DNA of 5,140 nt from Actinomycetes bacterium (GTDB lineage Bacteria; Actinomycetota; Acidimicrobiia; Spongiisociales; UBA4744): positions 1 to 5,140 of the forward strand of contig JAHEDM010000207.1 in the NCBI GenBank assembly GCA_024641205.1. Reading direction: 5' to 3'. Below, one piece after another: positions 1-4,219 of this stretch; the stretch's first letter is position 1, and each line of letters opens with the position of its first letter. The position numbers were made by a program, and so were the translations under genes. The notes beneath the pieces were generated by a model, which saw nothing but the letters and a program-made list of their open reading frames with translations, was not told the origin of the DNA and did not search any database.

Positions 1-165
1 GCCAGATGGGCGGGCTTTGGTGTGAGTGCGTTTGCGGTGGCAGCCGTCGTGCTGACGCTTGCGTCCTTGCCGCTTGCCCACGGCATTCTGGTGCAGGTGG
101 CCGGTGTCGCGGCAGCTGCCGCAGTGCTCGCCACGCTCATCTTCCTGGTCCGCCAGCGGGCCTAG
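1..165 (+). CDS. C-terminal end of a membrane protein (partial)
   Basis: This is the last 54 codons of a gene that begins left of the window; frame 1 is open from the first base to the TAG at 163-165. The visible protein is very hydrophobic: one membrane segment at about residues 5-25 (GVSAFAVAAVVLTLASL), a short turn around PLAHG, and a second at about residues 29-50 (ILVQVAGVAAAAAVLATLIF). It ends in a short basic tail, VRQRA, which by the positive-inside rule puts the C-terminus in the cytoplasm. Two closely packed, Ala/Val-rich helices and a basic end fit the last hairpin of a transporter or of a small integral membrane protein. No family motif is visible, so I do not assign a function. 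It converges on the Crp-like regulator at 288-974. Confidence 0.72.
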   Translation, partial: ARWAGFGVSAFAVAAVVLTLASLPLAHGILVQVAGVAAAAAVLATLIFLVRQRA

Positions 166-199
166 CTGATGGTCCGTCAACAACCTGTGCGTCGTCTCG

Positions 200-245
200 C
201 AGCGAAGCCGGGGGAGGTTGCCGAGCACAGCGAGGTCGGAGGGGG
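200..245. repeat. GC-rich imperfect direct repeat, possibly a dispersed intergenic element
   Basis: Two 18-base units, CAGCGAAGCCGGGGGAGG at 200-217 and CAGCGAGGTCGGAGGGGG at 228-245, match at 14 of 18 positions and start 28 bases apart; all four differences are transitions. The unit lies in the 122-base gap between two convergent genes. Its second copy is also enclosed by an inverted repeat, GGTTGCC (216-222) and GGCAACC (244-250), which could fold into a hairpin with a 21-base loop. Purine-rich G-run units next to palindromes resemble the REP-like intergenic elements of many GC-rich genomes. Whether this one is dispersed cannot be seen from a single window. Confidence 0.45.
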
Positions 246-260
246 CAACCGACGCCTGAT

Positions 261-297
261 AACCGACATCTGAGAACGCATCAGTTTTCAGTCGGTT
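261..297 (-). terminator. Two-part hairpin at the 3' end of the crp-like gene
   Basis: AACCGAC (261-267) pairs perfectly with GTCGGTT (291-297). Inside it, TGAGAA (271-276) pairs with TTTTCA (285-290) with one G-U pair, leaving an 8-base loop and a 3-base bulge on one side. The right arm covers the last codons and stop of the regulator gene, so the structure would form at the end of its mRNA. No T-run follows on either strand, so a classic Rho-independent terminator is not shown; a T-less hairpin terminator or an RNA-stabilising stem is possible. A second AACCGAC copy at 247-253 could pair with the same right arm as an alternative. Confidence 0.35.
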
Positions 298-974
298 TGA
301 GCAACATGGCTGAGCTTGTCTCGGTCCTTGACCCGGATATGGCGGTAGCCGGTTTCCACTGCGTCCTCACGACGGAGATCGGAGAGGGCTTCGTTGACCG
401 TTTGGCGACTGGCCCCGAGCAAGGTAGCGATGGCACTCTGTGATAGGTGAACTCCGCCGTTGCCGTCTGCTTCATCGAGCAGCAGTTTGGCTACCTGTTC
501 CTTGACGGTTCGGCTCATCAAACCCAACACTCGCCTTTGCGTCGCCTCGAGCTGGCTGAGGCCCGCCACGAGCCAGCGGAGGGTGATGACCGGGTGCTGG
601 ATCAACACCGGCATGAGTTCTTCCCGGTCGAAACGGAACGCGCTCACCGGTCCGATGGCTCGTGCCGAGGAGATGTACGGTTCACCCCGGAACATGGCTA
701 TGTCCCCGAGCACATTCCCTTCCCCGGCTCGAGCTACGACGCGCCGTCGGCCGTTGGCGGTCCGGTACAACTCCACTTCGCCCTTCTCGATCACATAGGC
801 GTGGACTGCTTTCTCGCCTTCCCGAAAGAGATGGGTTCCCTGGTATTTGTCGATGAACGTCCCCGTGCGGGAGAGGGCGGCCATATCCGTAGGACTGAGT
901 GGCAGATAGTCGGTCCTGCCAAATGTGCGGGCCAGCCATGCGAAGTGCTGCTGATCGGTCGTCGTCAGTGTCAT
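288..974 (-). CDS. Crp/Fnr-family transcriptional regulator
   Basis: This 228-residue protein has the two-domain Crp/Fnr layout and usual length. Residues about 25-115 form a cyclic-nucleotide-binding-type beta-roll (VIEKGEVELYRT, then GEGNVLGDIAMFRGEP). Residues about 118-155 fit the long dimerisation helix. Residues about 156-217 form a winged helix-turn-helix, with recognition helix SRQTVNEALSDL, very like that of Fnr (SRETVSRALNDL). It should act as a dimeric DNA-binding protein in the cytoplasm. In the phosphate-binding cassette the usual GE is GD (residues 90-91), and the Arg before Ser-Ala is replaced (YISSARA, 100-106). cAMP binding is therefore doubtful. There is no N-terminal cysteine cluster, so it is not an Fe-S Fnr sensor. 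The frame also opens at a GTG at 1031, but that start has no ribosome site and overlaps a repeated DNA element, so I prefer the ATG at 974. AGGAGG abuts this ATG directly; a CTG at 968 would have ideal spacing. It is divergent from the transporter at 1157, its likely target. Confidence 0.92.
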   Translation of the reverse strand: MTLTTTDQQHFAWLARTFGRTDYLPLSPTDMAALSRTGTFIDKYQGTHLFREGEKAVHAYVIEKGEVELYRTANGRRRVVARAGEGNVLGDIAMFRGEPYISSARAIGPVSAFRFDREELMPVLIQHPVITLRWLVAGLSQLEATQRRVLGLMSRTVKEQVAKLLLDEADGNGGVHLSQSAIATLLGASRQTVNEALSDLRREDAVETGYRHIRVKDRDKLSHVAQTD

Positions 975-1003
975 CCTCCTGTGGTCGGAGTCAACCGTTC
1001 CAT
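971..1003 (-). CDS. Possible ten-codon leader ORF coupled to the crp-like gene
   Basis: On the - strand an ATG at 1003-1001 opens a short frame encoding MERLTPTTGG, ending in TGA at 973-971. The TGA overlaps the regulator ATG (974-972) as ATGA, the classic arrangement for translational coupling. The leader ATG has its own ribosome-site-like AGGGAG four bases upstream. The AGGAGG inside its last codons abuts the regulator ATG with no spacer, which is poor for direct initiation and would make sense if ribosomes terminating on the leader restart at once. I infer the leader from layout only; ten codons can arise by chance, and the peptide resembles nothing I know. Confidence 0.35.
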   Translation of the reverse strand: MERLTPTTGG

Positions 1004-1016
1004 TGGTCTCCCTGTT

Positions 1017-1103
1017 CCGCCGTGGCCGCACAAAGTCGGGTTGCCGACAGTTGTCGGAACGTCACTTTATCCTGAAGACGCTCCGGTGTGGCCGCACCAA
1101 GTC
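1017..1103. repeat. Paired direct repeats in the divergent control region (possible operators)
   Basis: Two copies of GTGGCCGCACNAAGTC lie at 1022-1037 and 1088-1103 and match at 15 of 16 positions. Counting the CCG two bases before each, the repeat is 21 bases (1017-1037 and 1083-1103) with 18 matches. The copies are 66 bases apart, in the same orientation. The right copy also contains GGTG-N6-CACC (1085-1098), the half-site spacing used by Crp/Fnr dimers (TGTGA-N6-TCACA); the left copy lacks this symmetry. So long a match in 135 bases of non-coding DNA is unlikely to be accidental. A binding site for the adjacent Crp-like regulator is the natural guess. Confidence 0.5.
1044..1057. promoter_or_regulatory. 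Palindrome CCGACA-GT-TGTCGG (possible operator)
   Basis: This is a perfect 6-base inverted repeat with a two-base centre, placed between the two direct repeats near the middle of the divergent region. TANNNT-type hexamers lie just beside it on both strands: TATCCT at 1068-1073 (+) and TAAAGT at 1069-1064 (-). A protein bound here could affect transcription both ways. Neither hexamer has a good -35 partner, so I do not call promoters for them. Confidence 0.4.
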
Positions 1104-1118
1104 TGCGCCGTACGGTCC

Positions 1119-1150
1119 TTCCGACCGAACGGAATCAACCGGAGTAGGGT
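1119..1150 (+). promoter_or_regulatory. Likely promoter of the transporter gene with overlapping palindrome
   Basis: TAGGGT at 1145-1150 fits the actinobacterial -10 form TANNNT and is exactly six bases before the ATG at 1157, so transcription would begin at or next to the A of the start codon (a leaderless mRNA). CCGACC at 1121-1126, 18 bases upstream, is a weak -35. The inverted repeat TTCCG-N6-CGGAA (1119-1134) covers that -35 and has Crp-type half-site spacing, so a bound dimer would compete with RNA polymerase. The alternative reading is that AGGG at 1146-1149, seven bases before the ATG, is a ribosome-binding site on a longer transcript. Confidence 0.4.
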
Positions 1151-1156
1151 CCCTCG

Positions 1157-2383
1157 ATGGCTGGTGACGTCCGTACCCGGGAAGAAAAGGCGCAACGACG
1201 TGCGCTGTTCCTCGTCGCAGGCAGCCAGTTGCTGGCATTGACGCTCTGGTTTTCGGCTTCGGCGGTTGGACCGCAGCTGGAGCAGGCGTGGGGTTTGACG
1301 ATGGGCCAAACCGCCTGGTTGACCTTGGCGGTTCAGATCGGGTTCGTGGTTGGTGCCTTTGGTTCGGCCGTTACTGGTCTTGCCGATGCGTTGGCGTCTC
1401 GCCGGCTTTTCGTGATCGCGGCCTTCACCGGCGCGGCTACCAACGCGGCATTGGTTGTGCTCGGCCCGGGCGATCACATTGTGGCGTTCGGGTTGCGCTT
1501 CATGACTGGAGTGGCTCTGGCGGGTGTTTACCCAAGCGGACTCAAGGTGATGGCCGGTTGGTATCGGCAGGGCAGGGGGATGGCACTCGGTTTGCTGGTC
1601 GGGGCCCTCACCGTTGGCAGCGCCGGACCTCACCTGATCCGGGGATTGGGGTTCGATTGGGAGGGAGTCGTTCTGGCCGCCTCGGGACTGGCGGTTGTTG
1701 CCGGACTGCTTATGGGATTTGGTCTGGAGGATGGTCCCTTCGAAGTGAGGGCGTCGCGCTTCTCGCGGAAGCAGATCGGCCGGGTGGTGCGGAACCGGGG
1801 CGTTCGTCTATCCACCTACGGCTATCTCGGGCACATGTGGGAGTTGTACGCGATGTGGACCTGGACGAGTGCGTTTCTGCTGGCCTCATCGGCCGCGTCG
1901 AGTTATTCCTATGGGTCGGTCTCCGTGATTACGTTCGCGGTGATCGCGATCGGAGGAGTGGGTGCCTGGCTGGCCGGGATTTGGGCCGATCGCTTCGGGC
2001 GATCACTGGTGGCGGGCGGATCGATGGCCGTCTCCGGGTCCTGTGCGCTCGTCACGCCGTTGGTGTTCGGAGCTTCGGTTTGGTTCGTGGTCCCGGTGTT
2101 TCTCGTGTGGGGGTTCACTGTGGTTGCCGACTCTGCACAGTTCTCAGCCATGGTCACCGAAACGGCCGAGGATGAAGTGCGCGGAACCGCGTTGACCCTA
2201 CAGACCGCGCTTGGATTCCTGCTCACCTTGGTGACCATTCGCGGGGTCCCCTGGCTGGCCGAGGCCTGGTCGTGGCGATGGGCATTCCCGATCCTGGCCT
2301 TGGGGCCCCTGTTGGGAGTGGTGGCAATGGTCCGGTTCCAACGCTGGGCATCCGGCCGGTCCCATCATCGAGCCTCCGCCTGA
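1157..2383 (+). CDS. Major facilitator superfamily (MFS) transporter, 12 membrane helices
   Basis: This 408-residue protein has the length and hydrophobic pattern of a 12-helix MFS permease of the inner membrane, driven by an ion gradient. A short basic N-terminus precedes helix 1 (about 16-37). The loop 2-3 motif A appears as TGLADALASRR (73-83) and again in the second half in near-canonical form as AGIWADRFGRS (273-283). Helix 4 carries RFMTGVALAGVYPSGLKV (114-131), and 146-160 holds a Gly-rich stretch (LLVGALTVGSAGPHL). A basic loop (about 196-218) joins the halves. WELYAMWTW (228-236) opens helix 7. These motifs match a widespread MFS group often annotated as nitrate/nitrite- or cyanate-like permeases, but the substrate cannot be read from the sequence. 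It is divergent from the Crp-like regulator and converges closely with the gene at 2397-3530. Confidence 0.93.
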   Translation: MAGDVRTREEKAQRRALFLVAGSQLLALTLWFSASAVGPQLEQAWGLTMGQTAWLTLAVQIGFVVGAFGSAVTGLADALASRRLFVIAAFTGAATNAALVVLGPGDHIVAFGLRFMTGVALAGVYPSGLKVMAGWYRQGRGMALGLLVGALTVGSAGPHLIRGLGFDWEGVVLAASGLAVVAGLLMGFGLEDGPFEVRASRFSRKQIGRVVRNRGVRLSTYGYLGHMWELYAMWTWTSAFLLASSAASSYSYGSVSVITFAVIAIGGVGAWLAGIWADRFGRSLVAGGSMAVSGSCALVTPLVFGASVWFVVPVFLVWGFTVVADSAQFSAMVTETAEDEVRGTALTLQTALGFLLTLVTIRGVPWLAEAWSWRWAFPILALGPLLGVVAMVRFQRWASGRSHHRASA

Positions 2384-2396
2384 TGCGTTTGCTCTA

Positions 2397-3530
2397 CTAG
2401 CGCACCTCTCCCAATCGGGCGGCCTCAACGAACAGGCTGCGCGTCATGGCGTCGATGTCCGCCAACGTACCGTGCACGGTGACTTGCCTGCCTGCGCCAA
2501 GACCAGGGGGTACACGGCCTGCGATCGATGCTGTGGCTTGCACGTCAACCGATCCAAAAAGCTCGTTTCGGATGGTGGCAACCAGTAACGTCACCCGGGT
2601 CGGATCATTCGGCCCGATTCCACTCATGACGCTGCGCACCTCGCCCGGCCAGACGATATCTCGACCCTGGTATTGCTCCTCGAAATTCTTGGCGATTTGG
2701 AAGCTCAGGCCCTTCTTGGCGAAGAGGGCGGTGGCGACCTCTTCTGCAGAAACCTCAGAAGGACTCGGGCCGGTGGTAGCCGGTTCCCGCTCTGTCGGTT
2801 CAGTCACAGGCTGGGCCGGTGGTCGGGGAGGGATTGGGTTGAGGAACGGCCCGACATCGAAGGGGTCCGGCCTCAGGACCGGTGGCGGTTGCGGAATCGG
2901 CTCCCGGATGGGCATCGATGACGTCGGTGCCCGGCGAGCCGATCCGGTCGATGCGCCCTGCAGTGCCTGCGCCGCTTCAATGAGACGCCGGGTCGTCGTT
3001 GTCAGAGTCCCCGTGTCCCGGTCGATACCATTCTTCGCATAGCCCACTTGTTCGTCGGTGATCTTGACCGAGCGGTAGTCCGCTACCAGGTCGAGCAGCA
3101 TCCGTTTCGTGTCGGACGACAGGCGTGCGGACAGACGCTGCGGGTCGGAGGTCCTGATCGAGAAGGCTTCGTCGAACTGGTCGTCCCCGATCTTTGTGTC
3201 GCTCATTCCAAACAAGGCTGCTGCCTTGCCGAGTCCCGTTTGCCGGACCATGCGTAGGTCCAGTCCGAGCGGCGGGTACCCGACCCGGTACCTGGTTCGG
3301 ACCGTATTGGACGACCCGCTCGAGGAGGACGGCACGTCGATCTTCACGGTGAGTCCATCGATCACACCGGAGATCCGGGGACGGGAGAACATGCGGCCGG
3401 CCTGATAATCGAGCTGCAATTGATCAGCGGCGGCTTTCCATTGCGATTCATAACGTCGGGAACTGGCCGACGCGGCCACGGCAACCAGCACGATCAGTCC
3501 GAAGATGACGGGGACGATGAATACTTCCAT
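2397..3530 (-). CDS. Membrane-anchored protein with unnamed domain, proline-rich linker and OB-fold-like domain
   Basis: The protein has 377 residues. Residues 3-21 form a single N-terminal membrane helix (VFIVPVIFGLIVLVAVAAS) followed by basic SSRR, so the rest may be cytoplasmic by the positive-inside rule. Residues about 27-192 form a domain I have no name for: W31 and a helix, an I-x-G-x-I-D-G-L-x-V core (53-62), a serine-rich loop, then GDDQFDEAFSI (115-125) and a helical end. Domains with this W/DG/GDxxFD pattern occur in many uncharacterised bacterial proteins. Residues about 200-258 are low-complexity and proline-rich (for example PIPQPPPVLRP). Residues about 260-372 resemble the OB-fold family called tRNA_anti-like: a helix, YQGRDIVWPGEV, five-strand-like segments, then GAGRQVTVHGTL. 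In that family the fold is thought to bind ligands or nucleic acid, but no function is proven here. The ATG has no Shine-Dalgarno sequence and is probably leaderless. Confidence 0.85.
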   Translation of the reverse strand: MEVFIVPVIFGLIVLVAVAASASSRRYESQWKAAADQLQLDYQAGRMFSRPRISGVIDGLTVKIDVPSSSSGSSNTVRTRYRVGYPPLGLDLRMVRQTGLGKAAALFGMSDTKIGDDQFDEAFSIRTSDPQRLSARLSSDTKRMLLDLVADYRSVKITDEQVGYAKNGIDRDTGTLTTTTRRLIEAAQALQGASTGSARRAPTSSMPIREPIPQPPPVLRPDPFDVGPFLNPIPPRPPAQPVTEPTEREPATTGPSPSEVSAEEVATALFAKKGLSFQIAKNFEEQYQGRDIVWPGEVRSVMSGIGPNDPTRVTLLVATIRNELFGSVDVQATASIAGRVPPGLGAGRQVTVHGTLADIDAMTRSLFVEAARLGEVR

Positions 3531-3783
3531 ACCGGGATTCTACGAAGTGATCCGGCCGCCCCCCGGGTACTCATGTTTTGATCGGGGATGGTCGATGTGC
3601 CTCCTGAACGTTTCGCTGGTCAAGGTCGTCGTTCCGGCGTCGGGATGGCACCTCCGACATGGGAACCACGACGGCGGTGGGGACCAAACCCGTAATTTCA
3701 GCATGTGCGTGATCAGCGTCGAGGTCGAATGCCGATACCGCCCTGCAAGGCCAATCGAGTCCGTCTCCTGGGGCGTGTTTGGG
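3531..3783. other. Intergenic stretch with no supported gene
   Basis: These 253 bases lie between two - strand genes. Apart from the promoter at its left end I see no conserved RNA, strong hairpin with a T-run, or plausible gene. A 29-codon - strand frame (MSEVPSRRRNDD..., about 3572-3661) has no ribosome site and no recognisable product. The gap is large enough that the LapA gene and the OB-fold gene are probably transcribed separately. Confidence 0.5.
3537..3542 (-). promoter_or_regulatory. -10 element of a probable leaderless promoter
   Basis: On the - strand TAGAAT (3542-3537) is followed by CCCGGT and then directly by the ATG at 3530, so the predicted +1 is the A of the start codon. TAGAAT is close to the ideal TATAAT and fits TANNNT. 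The 20 bases before the ATG hold no AG-rich ribosome site, which supports leaderless initiation. There is no clear -35 at 17-18 bases, as is common for such promoters in actinobacteria. Confidence 0.5.
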
Positions 3784-4089
3784 TCAGCCCTTGCGCAGCG
3801 CCTTGGCGAGCCTGCGTTGCCTGCGCCGCCGCCGCCAGAGATATCCGGCGATCTGGTCGAGGATGATGAAGATGGCTGCCGTTATCAACAGCACGGTGAT
3901 GCGAGAGACCTGGAAGGTCCAAGCGAGAAATTCCATCTCGATCGTCTGGGTGTTTTGGACCGCAAAGACCGCGAACAGCACGAGTAATACGATGCCGATT
4001 GCCATGGTGATCGATACTCCGGCCCGGGCCGGTTGAGCAGATTCTGCACCCGGTTCGGCAGCGCCGCCGGTTTCTCGTCCGTCGGTCAT
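3784..4089 (-). CDS. LapA-domain (DUF1049) small membrane protein
   Basis: This 101-residue protein has the LapA/DUF1049 layout. It has a hydrophilic N-terminal tail (1-25), a membrane helix (about 26-44, ending in AVQNTQTIEMEF), the short connecting strand LAWTFQVSR, a second helix (about 63-84) and a strongly basic end (RRRRRQRRLAKALRKG). In the E. coli homologue (LapA, formerly YciS) the protein works with LapB in controlling lipopolysaccharide assembly; in Gram-positive lineages the role is unknown. The VQN...V/I-x-F-L/A-W core matches the family well. An aspartate (D78, IILDQIAG) sits within the second helix, where homologues usually carry small or aliphatic residues. I chose the ATG at 4089 because AGAGG lies about five bases upstream; the frame stays open further up, but only through the control region and across the start of the patatin gene. 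It is divergent from the patatin gene. Confidence 0.85.
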   Translation of the reverse strand: MTDGRETGGAAEPGAESAQPARAGVSITMAIGIVLLVLFAVFAVQNTQTIEMEFLAWTFQVSRITVLLITAAIFIILDQIAGYLWRRRRRQRRLAKALRKG

Positions 4090-4118
4090 GGCATCCTCTT
4101 CCGTGGCCTGATAACGCG

Positions 4119-4124
4119 ACCCTA
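4119..4124 (-). promoter_or_regulatory. Probable -10 element of the LapA gene
   Basis: TAGGGT on the - strand (4124-4119) is the same hexamer seen at the transporter start. It predicts a transcript start near 4112 and a leader of about 23 bases that includes the AGAGG ribosome site. The -35 position shows only weak similarity. The imperfect palindrome TACC-N4-GGTA (4123-4134) overlaps the hexamer edge and could be an operator. Confidence 0.35.
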
Positions 4125-4162
4125 CCGGTTGGTATCGGAGTCTGCTCAGTGATGCCGTTGTA

Positions 4163-4219
4163 CCGGGACGGGTGACATGGGTTGCCCGGCAGTCTCCTAG
4201 CCTATGCGCCGGAGGTCTG
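4163..4219 (+). promoter_or_regulatory. Upstream region and ribosome site of the patatin gene
   Basis: GGAGG at 4211-4215 lies four bases before the ATG at 4220 and fixes that start; an ATG at 4204 is out of frame. TAGCCT (4199-4204) fits TANNNT and would start a transcript near 4211, with a very short leader. Upstream, CCGGG (4163-4167) and CCCGG (4185-4189) form a loose inverted repeat. The ribosome site is well supported; the promoter is weak. Confidence 0.45.

Noticed and set aside
975..1031. Extended start of the regulator at GTG 1031
   Set aside because: There is no ribosome site, the extra 19 residues (MRPRRNRETNG...) look non-family, and the interval holds a direct repeat copy and the leader ORF.
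447..1241. Long open frame on the + strand (264 codons) opposite the Crp-like gene
   Set aside because: It is the antisense shadow of a clear Crp/Fnr protein, runs through the control region into the transporter gene, and its translation has no recognisable domain.
1987..2004. Hairpin GATCGC-TTCGG-GCGATC
   Set aside because: It lies inside the transporter gene at its conserved DRFGRS motif, so the coding sequence explains it.
2446..3042. 198-codon + strand frame opposite the OB-fold gene
   Set aside because: It is a shadow of the - strand gene, whose protein has a membrane anchor, ordered domains and a well-placed promoter; the + frame has none.
3572..3661. 29-codon - strand frame (MSEVPSRRRNDD...)
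   Set aside because: No ribosome site, no coding bias that I can judge, and no recognisable product.
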